Shown: one piece after another, positions 54,937 through 63,187 of the stretch
Numbering within the stretch: position 1 is the stretch's first letter
How the letters are laid out: each line of letters opens with the position of its first letter
Source: Prauserella alba
GTDB taxonomy: Bacteria; Actinomycetota; Actinomycetes; Mycobacteriales; Pseudonocardiaceae
Assembly (NCBI RefSeq): GCF_024171735.1
Contig: NZ_JAMTCH010000005.1
Location: 558,001 to 622,000 of the forward strand
Length of the DNA stretch: 64,000 nucleotides
Direction: 5' to 3'
The notes under the pieces: model-generated
What the model was told of the DNA's origin: nothing
Seen by the model: only the letters and a program-made list of their open reading frames with translations
Database searches by the model: none
Position numbers and translations under genes: made by a program

Positions 54937-55146
54937 TCAGGAGTTCTGTGGTCCGTCGGGGTCGGTGGTCAGCTCCGCGAGCAGCTCGTTGACCTCGGCT
55001 TCCCGGAACCGGCGGTGTCCGCCCGGGGTGCGAATGGAACCGATCCGGCCCGCCGTGGCCCAGCGCGTCACCGTCTTCGGATCCACGCGGAACAACGCAG
55101 CGACCTCACCCGGGGTGAGCAGCCGTCCTCCTGTGGTTGCGGTCAC
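54937..55146 (-). CDS. bldC: Developmental regulator BldC
   Basis: 69 residues, the canonical BldC: LLTPGEVAALFRVDPKTVTRW, then GRIGSIRTPGGHRRFREAE. BldC is a MerR-like DNA-binding protein that oligomerises on direct repeats and holds sporulation genes in check in Streptomyces. GTG 55146 lies 7 bases after AAGGAGG. The longer frame from 55287 gives no homology. It is the second excisionase-type regulator in the window (the other at 24065). Confidence 0.94.
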   Translation of the reverse strand: MTATTGGRLLTPGEVAALFRVDPKTVTRWATAGRIGSIRTPGGHRRFREAEVNELLAELTTDPDGPQNS

Positions 55147-55361
55147 GAATCCGCCTCCTTTGAACCACCGTTGATGTCTGTCCAGATGCAGGACTGTTCC
55201 GCAATCGTTGCACTCCGCCCGTCGGGTACTCGAACGGTGTTTGTCGAGTAAAGAGGAGGTAATGGACAAACGGGCCGGTTCGGACATTTTCCCAGGTCGT
55301 GGTGCTACCGGTGGCGAACCCGGACGGGCGCCTCGTACGGGGCGGCCTTTAACGTGGCCGC

Positions 55362-55838
55362 GTGGACCGCCTCGACCGGAAAATCATCGCCGCCCTCCGC
55401 GACAACGGCAGGGCGACGTACGCCGACATCGGCAGAGCCGTCGGACTGTCGCCGTCGTCGGTGCACGAGCGGGTCGGCAAACTCGAGGCCGCAGGCGTCA
55501 TCACGGGTTACCACGCGACGGTGGACCCGCGTTCCGTCGGACTCGGGGTGACCGCACTCGTCGGCATTCAGCCCACCGACACCGGCTCCAACGACGAGAT
55601 CGCCGACGAACTGATCGGCCTCGCCGAGGTGGAGAGCTGCTACGCCGTGGCCGGTGACGAGGCGTTCGTCGTCAAGGTGCGCGTGGAGACCGTCGACGAG
55701 CTGGAGCACACGCTCGGCAGGCTCCGCCGGATCGGCGGCGTCGCGCGCACGCGCACCACCGTCGTGCTGTCCACGCGTTTCGAAGGCAGGCCCAACAACC
55801 GTCTGCTCGACGCCGACGGCGACGGCGTAACCTCGTAA
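55362..55838 (+). CDS. Lrp/AsnC family transcriptional regulator
   Basis: 158 residues. An AsnC-type winged helix starts immediately (LDRKIIAALRDNGRATYADIG, LSPSSVHERVGKLEAAGVI), then a RAM-type ligand domain (VTALVGIQP, VESCYAVAGDEAFVVKV). It probably senses an amino acid. GTG 55362. A strong Shine-Dalgarno site with ATG at 55262 lies out of frame upstream and is not used for this gene. The DUF4229 gene follows 3 bp after its stop. Confidence 0.9.
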   Translation: MDRLDRKIIAALRDNGRATYADIGRAVGLSPSSVHERVGKLEAAGVITGYHATVDPRSVGLGVTALVGIQPTDTGSNDEIADELIGLAEVESCYAVAGDEAFVVKVRVETVDELEHTLGRLRRIGGVARTRTTVVLSTRFEGRPNNRLLDADGDGVTS

Positions 55839-55841
55839 AAC

Positions 55842-56339
55842 GTGAACGCACCAGCATCTTCGTCCGCCGCGGCCCCGGCACGGCTGGGGCGCGACCTGAC
55901 GCTGTACCTGCTCGCGCGGTTCGCGCTCGTCGCCGCGATCGCCGCGTTGCTCATCGTCGTCGGGGTGCCGTTGCTGGTGGCGGTGCTCGTCGGACTGGTC
56001 GTCGGCCTGCCGCTCGGCATGCTGCTGTTGCGCGGTCTCAACGCCCGCGTGATCGCCGGGCTCGCCGAACGGAACAAACACCGCGCCAGGGAACGCGCCC
56101 GCCTGCGCGCCGAGCTGCGCGGCGAACGTGTCGCGCCTGCGCAGGCCGCGACCCCGGCTGACGACAGCGGTGACACCGAAGCAAGCGCCGCGGCCGGTGA
56201 CGGCACTGCCGGCAGCACGGACGACGACAGCGTCGACAGCGCCACTGACGACGACGCCATTGACGACGACAGCGTTGACGACGCCGCCGACACCGGCAAG
56301 GCCACCGGCGGCACGGCAGGCGAGAGGACCGGCGAGTGA
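55842..56339 (+). CDS. DUF4229 domain-containing membrane protein
   Basis: 165 residues. DUF4229 consists of two tight helices: [21 protein letters not shown] and [20 protein letters not shown], followed by a basic [15 protein letters not shown] helix. The C-terminal 60 residues are acidic and repetitive (DDDSVDS and [12 protein letters not shown]). Found widely in actinobacteria, function unknown. GTG 55842; the TGA overlaps the next GTG, coupling it to the desulfhydrase gene. Confidence 0.83.
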   Translation: MNAPASSSAAAPARLGRDLTLYLLARFALVAAIAALLIVVGVPLLVAVLVGLVVGLPLGMLLLRGLNARVIAGLAERNKHRARERARLRAELRGERVAPAQAATPADDSGDTEASAAAGDGTAGSTDDDSVDSATDDDAIDDDSVDDAADTGKATGGTAGERTGE

Positions 56340-57412
56340 CGGCGGCACCGACGCATCGGGAGTGGGTGCGCGAGGCGATCCGCATCATCGAGGCCGACGC
56401 CAACCGTTCCGCGGACACGCACCTCCACGTCTTCCCACTGCCGCCCGAGTGGGGCATCGACCTGTACCTCAAGGACGAATCCGTCCACCCCACGGGCTCG
56501 CTCAAACACCGCCTCGCGCGTTCGCTGGTGCTGTACGGGCTCGTCAACGGCCAGATCGGGCCGGAAACGACGTTGCTCGAAGCCTCCAGCGGGTCCACCG
56601 CCGTGTCCGAGGCGTACTTCGCGCGCATGCTCGGTCTCGACTTCGTGACCGTCGTCCCGCGCAAGACCAGCCAGGAGAAGATCGACCTCATCGAGTTCTA
56701 CGGCGGGCGGTGCCACTTCGTCGACGTGCCGGTCGCGATGTACAGCGAGGCCGAACGGCTCGCCTCCGAGTGCGGCGGGCACTACCTGGACCAGTTCACC
56801 TATGCCGAGCGGGCCACCGACTGGCGGGGCAACAACAACATCGCCGAATCCGTGTTCGCCCAGTTGGAGCTGGAGCGGCACCCCGTGCCCGCGTGGATCG
56901 TCGTCGGTGCGGGCACGGGCGGCACGAGCGCCACGTTCGGGCGCTACGCGCGCTACCGCCGCTACGACACGCGCATCGCGGTCGTCGACCCGGAGAACTC
57001 TGCGTTCTACGGCGCATGGGAGACCGGTGCTCGCGACTACGCCACCGGTATGCCGTCCCGCATCGAGGGCATCGGACGGCCACGGGTGGAGCCGTCGTTC
57101 GTGCCGGAGATCATCGACGACATGTTCCGCGTGCCGGACGCGGCGTCGATGGCGGCCATCCGGTTCCTGCGGGAACGCACCGGGCACTGGGCGGGCGGTT
57201 CCACCGGAACCAACCTGCACGGCGCGTTCACGGTGATCGCACGCATGCTCGCCGCGGGGGAGCGGGGCAGTGTGGTGACACTGCTGTGTGACGGCGGTGA
57301 GCGCTACGCCAACACCTACTACTCCGACGACTGGATCGCCGAGCAGGGTTTCGATCTCGACCCGCATCTGGCGGCCCTGAACCGCTTCCTGGACACGGGC
57401 CGCTTCCCGTAA
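56336..57412 (+). CDS. PLP-dependent cysteine desulfhydrase/synthase family (Cds1-like)
   Basis: 358 residues. [10 protein letters not shown] gives the PLP lysine (Lys57), [20 protein letters not shown] the phosphate loop and [18 protein letters not shown] the cofactor clamp. The sequence and length resemble M. tuberculosis Cds1 (Rv3684), which breaks cysteine to pyruvate, ammonia and sulfide and supports redox balance. Cysteine synthase activity cannot be excluded. GTG 56336 is coupled to DUF4229. Two hairpins follow the stop. Confidence 0.86.
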   Translation: MTAAPTHREWVREAIRIIEADANRSADTHLHVFPLPPEWGIDLYLKDESVHPTGSLKHRLARSLVLYGLVNGQIGPETTLLEASSGSTAVSEAYFARMLGLDFVTVVPRKTSQEKIDLIEFYGGRCHFVDVPVAMYSEAERLASECGGHYLDQFTYAERATDWRGNNNIAESVFAQLELERHPVPAWIVVGAGTGGTSATFGRYARYRRYDTRIAVVDPENSAFYGAWETGARDYATGMPSRIEGIGRPRVEPSFVPEIIDDMFRVPDAASMAAIRFLRERTGHWAGGSTGTNLHGAFTVIARMLAAGERGSVVTLLCDGGERYANTYYSDDWIAEQGFDLDPHLAALNRFLDTGRFP

Positions 57413-57445
57413 GGAAGGGACGGCGAGAGCGATCCCTTCGAGCCG

Positions 57446-57589
57446 CGGCTGCCGTTGTCATCCGCAACGGCAGCCGTACGCACGCCGGGTCGCGCGCAGA
57501 ACGAGGAAGCGATCACGAGCACACGCCGACGGCCACGGTCGTGGGTGCGCCCGCCCGTCGCCGAGGCCCGCAGGGCGAGCCTCGGCGAC
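57446..57589. terminator. Two terminator hairpins between convergent genes
   Basis: First: CGGCTGCCGTT (57446-57456) with AACGGCAGCCG (57466-57476). Second: GTCGCCGAGGC (57557-57567) with GCCTCGGCGAC (57579-57589). Both are 11-bp perfect stems, one for each direction. Confidence 0.72.
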
Positions 57590-57616
57590 GGTGATGCCCG
57601 TATCGGACGCGAACGC

Positions 57617-58033
57617 TCACCCGGTGGAGAGGGCCGCGACCAGTTCGCCGGTAGTGGCGTTCGGTAACGCGTGGGCGACATCCGCGATGCTGATCATGCC
57701 CACGAGCCGTTCGTCGTCGATCACCGGGAGCCGCCGCACCTTGTGCTGGGTCATGGTCGCCAGCACTTCGTCGGCGGAGTCGTCGGCGCCGATGGTGACG
57801 GCCTGTGCCTGATTGAGGTCGCCCGCCGGGAACGTCCCCGCATCCCTGCCCTGTGCGACCACCTTGACGGTGATGTCGCGGTCCGTCACGACTCCTTTGA
57901 GTTTGTTGTCCGGTCCGCAGATCGGCACGGCACCCGTGCCGTGCTGTGCCATCAGCCGTGCGGCGTCAGCCGCGGTCTGGTCTGTAGCGACGCATTCGGC
58001 GCCGCTGGTCATGATCTCTCGTGCTGTCGTCAT
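57617..58033 (-). CDS. CBS-pair protein, Hrp1-like
   Basis: 138 residues, two CBS domains: TAREIMTSGAECVATDQTAAD ... GTGAVPICGPDNKLKGVVTDRDI and AVTIGADDSADEVLATM ... RRLPVIDDERLVGMISIADVA. The N terminus and both repeats align well with hypoxic response protein 1 (Rv2626c, DosR regulon), including MTTAR-IM. Such proteins bind adenine nucleotides. ATG 58033 has GGGAAGG upstream. It lies 65 bp after the Balon-like gene on the same strand, so they probably share a transcript. Confidence 0.85.
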   Translation of the reverse strand: MTTAREIMTSGAECVATDQTAADAARLMAQHGTGAVPICGPDNKLKGVVTDRDITVKVVAQGRDAGTFPAGDLNQAQAVTIGADDSADEVLATMTQHKVRRLPVIDDERLVGMISIADVAHALPNATTGELVAALSTG

Positions 58034-58098
58034 GGGCCTTCCCTTCTTGTGCCGTCGAAATACTTCGTATCGAGGCGCCGTGAGAAGTCGAGGTGCTG

Positions 58099-59133
58099 TC
58101 AGAAGTTCACGGGGTAGCGCAGGATCGCGCCGACGCCCTCGTCGAGCTCGCTGCCGCTGGCAACCAGGTCGACGCCGGCGTCGGTCTGGCTGCAGGTTTT
58201 GAGCAGAAACGCCTCGCGGGTGGCCTCCGCACCGGGTTCGAGCAGCAGAGTCTCGACCGCGCCGAGCTCGGCGGCGCGCGCGACGGACTGCGCGCCCTGC
58301 ACGGCGAGGTCGTGTGCCAGCGCCTTCTGCCATTGTTCGCTGCGCTGGTGTGCCCGGCGTTCGCCGGCTTCCTCGGCGATGCGTAGCAGCTCGTCGGTGA
58401 GGGCCATGTCGGACTCGTTGTGTCCCTCACCACCGCGGTCCGTTTCGGACAGAATGGTGGCGAGTTCGTCGTGCAGTTCGGCGCGAATGGCTTGGCGGCC
58501 CTGCGTTTCGCCGGCCAGTACGAGGACATGTGGCTGGAAGTTCGAGCTGATCTTGCGTAGCCGCTCGACGACGTCCTTGGCGTTCTGGCTGACTGCTTCA
58601 TCGGCGCGGTTCTGGATCCGGCTGTGGGATTCCGCCTGTCCCCGGGGCTTGTGCACCTGTTCGTAGGCGCTGCCTTCGACGTCCTGCGAACCGACTTCCC
58701 GCGGTTCGTGCTGTTCGGCGATCACCAACTGGCGTACAGTCGCGCCCGTTTGGCTGGCCAGTACCACGAGCTCCCTGATCGAGCGTGCGTGTTCGCGTAC
58801 GTACGGTCCCAGGTGGGGCAGCTCTTGCCAGACCGCGTCATCGCCGCCGCCGAGCGACGCATCCCAGGGCGCTTGCAACGCGACGGTCTCCGCGTTGGCG
58901 ACCAGCACTCGGCCGTTGGCTTGCTCTTCACCGGAAATCGCGGGGGCGAGGGCATCGTCGAGCGCCTCGAGCGCACTTTCCGCCGCCCCTTGGGATTGCA
59001 GCCGCTCACGCAACTCACGCCAACGCAGTCGTGTCTGCTCCTTGGCGTCCTCTCCGGGCGAGCGACCCTCCAGATAGACCGTGGCGCACGGTCCTGGCTG
59101 TTCGTACACGTGCCGCAGCGCGGCCAGTCTCAT
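58099..59133 (-). CDS. baeRF-type protein, Rv2629/Balon-like ribosome hibernation candidate
   Basis: 344 residues of the bacterial eRF1-like group. Features are RHVYEQPGPCATVYLEGRSP at the N terminus, LPHLGPYVREHARSIRELVVL, a VHKPRGQAESHSRIQNRADEA helix and LKTCSQTDAGVDLVASGSEL ending GVGAILRYPVNF. Rv2629 has the same layout and ends GVGALLRYA. Rv2629 is a homologue of Balon, a factor that occupies idle ribosomes; function here is by similarity. ATG 59133. Pairing with an Hrp1-like gene mirrors Rv2626c-Rv2629. Confidence 0.8.
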   Translation of the reverse strand: MRLAALRHVYEQPGPCATVYLEGRSPGEDAKEQTRLRWRELRERLQSQGAAESALEALDDALAPAISGEEQANGRVLVANAETVALQAPWDASLGGGDDAVWQELPHLGPYVREHARSIRELVVLASQTGATVRQLVIAEQHEPREVGSQDVEGSAYEQVHKPRGQAESHSRIQNRADEAVSQNAKDVVERLRKISSNFQPHVLVLAGETQGRQAIRAELHDELATILSETDRGGEGHNESDMALTDELLRIAEEAGERRAHQRSEQWQKALAHDLAVQGAQSVARAAELGAVETLLLEPGAEATREAFLLKTCSQTDAGVDLVASGSELDEGVGAILRYPVNF

Positions 59134-59955
59134 GTCGGCCTCCAAACTCTTTCAGGGCGGGTTGGTACCCGAGAAATGACGAATGCAAACGTCGACCGGA
59201 CGTGGCGGGAAGACAGCGCACGACGACATCGTGAGACAACAGGGTGAGACGACAGGGTGTCGCGATTGTCGGGAGCTGGACTCACCGTCCGGATCGACGG
59301 AGTCGGACAGGCTCACGGAACGCATCGGATGCGCTGCACCACACCGGATCCCGCGGTGCGCGGCGCACGCTTCGACCGCGCGGGGACTGTCCCGACCGTA
59401 ATGCATTCGCGCATCGAATGCGATGGGCGTGCCGGTGCCCGGGCACGCGAGGCCTTCGATGACGCGTCGAGCGGATCGTGGCGAGCTGCCCGCGAGGGAT
59501 CGTGTGGCCTCGAATCCGACAGGGGAACACCGGCTGGATCGGACCAGTGCCGATACGGAAACCGTCCCGTTCGGCGCAGGGGAGTCCCCGGGGCCTCGTC
59601 ATCGATGTGCCGGGGAGGTGCGCGCCGATGGAGCCCCGAGTGCAGTAGGCCGGTGCGGGTACATCCACATCGGATCGGGCGTTTAGCCATCGCACATGGT
59701 GGTAATCCGGCCGTGACAGCGCGTCAGTTGAATGCTTCGCGGCCAGCTGGCGAGGGCCCTCGGAAGGCGGAGGGCGTTCGCACGCGGCTGTGCCTGCGTT
59801 GACCGCACTGGTCTGCTTTCCTTACGTCGGGTTTCCGCGTCTCTCCGTCTGCGCCGTTTCTCCGTCGCCGGGGTCTCCGTTCGAAGTCTTGTGGCTTCCT
59901 GCGGCTGTGTCTCGAACGATGCACATCACCTGTGCGACTGGGAGGGAGATGCCGA
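59134..59955. other. 822-bp divergent regulatory region
   Basis: No gene supported. Palindromes are visible: GGGACTGTCCC (59383-59393) and GCATTCG-N5-CGAATGC (59403-59421), plausible operators for the Balon-Hrp1 or ectD units. 59800-59915 is pyrimidine-rich (TCTCCGTCTGCGCCGTTTC). A 23-codon frame from 59176 (TNANVDRTWREDSARRHRE) lacks a ribosome site. Confidence 0.45.
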
Positions 59956-60858
59956 ATGACAGTCGCCGACGTCGTCACCACAGACCGTTATCCCACCCGC
60001 CTCCGGAGCGCCTCCTCGTGGATCGAGCGTCGTGATCCCGTGGTGTGGCCCGGAGTCCGAAAAGGACCTGCTGGTCCGGGGGAACTCGCCGCGCACACGA
60101 CGAAAGGTTTTCACACCCAGCGTCTGTTGGGGCCGGAAGAAGCCCGAAGGTACCGCGAGGAGCTGTACCTGCTCGCCGCCGATTCCGAGTTGCGGGGCGA
60201 TGGCCGACTGGTGCTGGAGCCCGATTCGCGGGAGGTGCGGTCGATCTTCGCGGTGCACCGACTCAGCGAGGCGGTCGCCGCGCTGATCCGCCGGCCTCGG
60301 ATTCTCGACCACGCCCGGCAGTTACTGGGCTCGGACGTATACGTGCATCAGAGCCGGGTCAACTTCATGCCGGGCTTCACGGGTAGTGGATTCTACTGGC
60401 ATTCCGACTTCGAGTCCTGGCACGCCGAGGACGGTATGCCGGCACCACGCGCGGTCAGCCTGTCGATCAGCCTGACCGACAACCACCCCTTCAACGGTGG
60501 GCTCATGCTGGTTCCGGGTGCGCACGCCACGTTCGTGCCCTGTGTCGGGGAGACCCCGGAGGACAACTACCGTTCTTCGCTCGAGCGGCAGCGGATCGGC
60601 GTACCCGCCGAGGAGGACATCACACGGCTGGTGGAACGGCACGGGATCGAGCAGTTCACCGGTCCGGCCGGGACCGCCCTGTGGTTCGACAGCAACTCGA
60701 TGCACGCTTCGGGCAACAACATCACGCCCTACCCGCGCTCGAATCTCTTCGTGGTGTTCAACAGCGTCGACAACGCTCTGACCGAACCGTATGCGGCTCC
60801 TGGACACCGACCGGAGTTCGTCGCTGCTCGTGACTTCGCCCCGTTGAGCCGAACTTGA
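59956..60858 (+). CDS. ectD: Ectoine hydroxylase
   Basis: Fe(II)/2-oxoglutarate dioxygenase converting ectoine to 5-hydroxyectoine, an osmo- and thermoprotectant. 300 residues, near the usual 295. The EctD signature GFYWHSDFESWHAEDGMP supplies iron ligands His149 and Asp151; His250 in SNSMHASGNN is the third. Arginine for 2-oxoglutarate lies in PYPRSNLFVVFN. ATG 59956 follows GGAGGGAGAT. No ectA, ectB or ectC is in the window, so it depends on genes elsewhere or on imported ectoine. Confidence 0.93.
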   Translation: MTVADVVTTDRYPTRLRSASSWIERRDPVVWPGVRKGPAGPGELAAHTTKGFHTQRLLGPEEARRYREELYLLAADSELRGDGRLVLEPDSREVRSIFAVHRLSEAVAALIRRPRILDHARQLLGSDVYVHQSRVNFMPGFTGSGFYWHSDFESWHAEDGMPAPRAVSLSISLTDNHPFNGGLMLVPGAHATFVPCVGETPEDNYRSSLERQRIGVPAEEDITRLVERHGIEQFTGPAGTALWFDSNSMHASGNNITPYPRSNLFVVFNSVDNALTEPYAAPGHRPEFVAARDFAPLSRT

Positions 60859-60877
60859 CCTCGACAAGGAGTATCCG

Positions 60878-61090
60878 ATGACCGATGCAGATGATCGCCG
60901 GGTGCGCAAGGCCATCCAAGGCGTGCAGTTCCCGGCAGACAAGGAAACCCTGGTGGCTTACGCGGAGGCGCGCGAAGCCGAACCGCGGACGCTGCGTGCG
61001 TTGCGCGCCTTGCCGAACCGCGACTACGGCAGTGGTGACGAGGTGGCGGATGCCGTGCCCCAACGGCCCGAGCACACCCGCGGTGGATGA
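60878..61090 (+). CDS. DUF2795 domain-containing protein
   Basis: 70 residues. KAIQGVQFPADKETLVAYAEAREAEPRTLRALRALPNRDYGSGDEV fits DUF2795, a small helical domain common in actinobacteria near stress genes. Function unknown. ATG 60878, 19 bp after ectD, preceded by AAGGAG; clearly in the same operon. Confidence 0.85.
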   Translation: MTDADDRRVRKAIQGVQFPADKETLVAYAEAREAEPRTLRALRALPNRDYGSGDEVADAVPQRPEHTRGG

Positions 61091-61230
61091 CACCCGGCGA
61101 AGTGGCGCATTCGCCGCGGCCAACCGCCCGAGCGGAACGGGTGGTGAGAAGCGCACACGGCCGCTGAAGAACGACTCCGCACAGGCCTGTCGACCGTCGA
61201 GAATCTCCGAGACCGAAAGGAACCACGATC

Positions 61231-61512
61231 ATGACCGAGAACCGCACAGGCGACGCCGACGAGGGCATCACCGGAGCCGTCGAGTCGGCCAAGGGCCGTC
61301 TCAAACAGGCAGCGGGTGCCCTGGCCGGCCAGGACTCACTGGAGCGTGAGGGCCGGCAGCAGCGGGAGAAGGGAGAAGCGCAGCGGGAAGCCGAGCAGAA
61401 GGAAGCCGAAGCCGAACAGGCTCGGCAACGAGCCGCCGCGAGCGAGACGCGTGAACAGCGGGAGCAGGGCCGGGAGTCACAGGACTCGCCGCCGGACTCG
61501 GCCGGCGAGTGA
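61231..61512 (+). CDS. CsbD family stress protein
   Basis: 93 residues. ITGAVESAKGRLKQAAGALAGQDSLEREGRQQ is the CsbD core. The rest is a charged helical tail (QREAEQKEAEAEQARQRAA). CsbD is a sigma-B-type general stress protein without known activity. A GAAAGGA site precedes ATG 61231. It is about 140 bp from DUF2795, so may have its own promoter. Confidence 0.87.
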   Translation: MTENRTGDADEGITGAVESAKGRLKQAAGALAGQDSLEREGRQQREKGEAQREAEQKEAEAEQARQRAAASETREQREQGRESQDSPPDSAGE

Positions 61513-61646
61513 CCGTCGTGGCCGGACCCGTACGACGCACCGCAGTGCGCACGGTTCGGGTGGCCGCTAGGCCGTGCGTGACGGTGTGGGCTCTCCCCAC
61601 GGGGTGAGCGGCGGGGCAGGCTCGTCCCGCACGGCGGCCGGGCACA

Positions 61647-62384
61647 TCAGCGTTGCTGTGCCTGGCTGCTGACGACCTCGGCGGCGATGTCGCGGAGCTT
61701 GACGTTGCGGTTCTGACTGGCTTGCCGCAGCAGCTTGAAGGCACCGTCCGCGTCGCAGCCCTGCTGCGCGATAAGGATCCCCTTGGCCTGGTCGATGACC
61801 TCGCGAGAGGTGAGGACCTGTTCCAGCTGGTCGCCCAGCTCCTGCTTGTCGGCATGCTTGAGCAGGCACCACAGCGCGCTCGCGGCCAGGTCGGCGACGA
61901 GCTGGCCGAGAACGAACGACGGGCCGAACACCTCGTCGCGCTTGGCGTAGAAGTTGAGCGAGCCGAGCACCTGTTCGCCGGCGATCAGCGGGATCGACAT
62001 CGAGGACCCGACGCCCCTCGCGGCCGCTCGGCCCGGATAGTCGCCCCACCGGTGTTCGTCGTCCATGGCGGTGACCAGGACGGGCTTCCGCTCGCGCATC
62101 GCCTGCATCGCCGGGCCGTCCTCGGCGGCGTACTGCAACTCCTCCAGGTCGGAGTACTCGGCCTCGGAGCGGAGCAGGGAGATCGGCCCGCCGTCGCGCA
62201 CCACCGTCACCCCGCACGCGTCGACGTCGTCGGCAGCCTGGACGGCGAGCGTCGCGGTCTTCCAGATCACCTCGTCGATGGCGTCGGTGCTGAGCATGAT
62301 CTTGGGCAGCGTGCCCAGTCCTGCCACCATGTCGGCGACAGTCGTCGGTACGGGCTCCTCGCCGGCACTGTCCGGTGCGTTCAT
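61647..62384 (-). CDS. GAF and ANTAR domain transcription antiterminator
   Basis: 245 residues. A GAF domain (about 30-165: GVTVVRDGGPISLLRS, GVGSSMSIPLIAGEQVLGSLNFYAK) is followed by an ANTAR domain (about 185-240: LTSREVIDQAKGILIAQQGCDADGAFKLLRQASQ). ANTAR binds paired RNA hairpins and blocks termination. The signal is unknown. It lies 24 bp after the STAS gene and should be co-transcribed. ATG 62384. Confidence 0.9.
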   Translation of the reverse strand: MNAPDSAGEEPVPTTVADMVAGLGTLPKIMLSTDAIDEVIWKTATLAVQAADDVDACGVTVVRDGGPISLLRSEAEYSDLEELQYAAEDGPAMQAMRERKPVLVTAMDDEHRWGDYPGRAAARGVGSSMSIPLIAGEQVLGSLNFYAKRDEVFGPSFVLGQLVADLAASALWCLLKHADKQELGDQLEQVLTSREVIDQAKGILIAQQGCDADGAFKLLRQASQNRNVKLRDIAAEVVSSQAQQR

Positions 62385-62408
62385 CCGCGTGGTCCTCCAG
62401 CCACCGTC

Positions 62409-62807
62409 CTACTGCTGCTGTGCGCTCGTGGTGCCGGACGACGGGTCGGCCGCGACCAGGTGCTCGAGTCGCGCAGCGAGTAGCCCGCGCTCGACCGCAC
62501 GCGCACCACCCGAGACTACGTGCAACTCGATGCCCAGCAACGTCGCACGGTCGGCGGCTTTGGCGAGCAGCTGCAACCCGTCGACGCACAGGAAGGTGAC
62601 CGCGCTGAGGTCGATGATCAGTGGGTCGGCCGTTTCGTCGAGCCGGCCGAGGATCGTGTCGGCAAGGGCCGGCACGGAGAGCTGGTCGACCTCGCCTTCG
62701 AGACGGAGCACGTCCCGGCCGCGGGTCTCGGAGCGGGGAGCCGGCGGCACCGACGAGCCGGCCGACTGCGGAAACGGCGCGTTTCCTTCCGAGGGGAAGA
62801 CGGACAA
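62409..62807 (-). CDS. STAS domain anti-sigma factor antagonist
   Basis: 132 residues from TTG 62807. The STAS domain covers VLRLEGEVDQLSVPALADTI and PLIIDLSAVTFLCVDGLQLLAKAA; the usual serine of the phosphorylation DxSG site is replaced, LCVDGLQ having aspartate or cysteine instead, so regulation may not be by classical phosphorylation. A perfect AAAGGAG site lies 5 bases before the TTG, which decides it over ATG 62864. It is probably part of a stress sigma-factor switch. Confidence 0.85.
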   Translation of the reverse strand: MSVFPSEGNAPFPQSAGSSVPPAPRSETRGRDVLRLEGEVDQLSVPALADTILGRLDETADPLIIDLSAVTFLCVDGLQLLAKAADRATLLGIELHVVSGGARAVERGLLAARLEHLVAADPSSGTTSAQQQ

Positions 62808-63187
62808 CAGGTCTCCTTTCGGATGCCTTGGCAGGCAGCCGCGGAGCGCCTTGTCCGAACACATGAGCCGTCAGGACGGATGGGTCGTCGTACACCGGGA
62901 ACGGCACGGCCAGCGGCCACCCGCAATGGGTGGTGAGCCGGCTGGCGTTTTCAACCGTCCCCTGCATTGTAGCGCACCGACTCCTGGTGACGGTCGGTGT
63001 CGGAGCCGTTGCCCGGACCGAGCGGGTCGGAAAGCGGGCGGGCAGGCGGATACCGGGTGGGCACGGGGGCACCGGAGCAGTGGGCGGGTGCCGCGGGAGT
63101 CGGGTGCCGCTGTGTCCGGTGCCGCTGTGTCCGGTGCCGCTGTGTCAGGACCGCGGTTTCAGGTACCGCCGTGGAGTGCTTCCGGAC
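62808..63187. other. Gene-free region with 15-bp tandem repeat between STAS gene and menA
   Basis: 380 bp without a gene. It contains GGTGCCGCTGTGTCC three times in tandem (63103-63147). The STAS promoter probably lies within 62870-62990 (minus strand), near CTACAATGCAGGGGACGG. No family-like frame crosses it. Confidence 0.5.
63103..63147. repeat. 15-bp tandem repeat, 3 units
   Basis: GGTGCCGCTGTGTCC at 63103, 63118 and 63133 (the last ending in A). It lies 41 bp beyond the menA stop, outside coding sequence, unlike most 15-bp repeats in the window, which are in frame. Confidence 0.9.

Noticed and set aside
55262-55657. ATG with strong Shine-Dalgarno (GAGGAGG) before the Lrp gene
   Set aside because: The frame soon overlaps the Lrp gene out of register and becomes an arginine-rich shadow; no family features.
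59383-59393. DosR box upstream of the Balon-Hrp1 genes
   Set aside because: GGGACTGTCCC lacks the wider spacing of the known TTSGGGACTWWAGTCCCSAA site; only a short palindrome is present.
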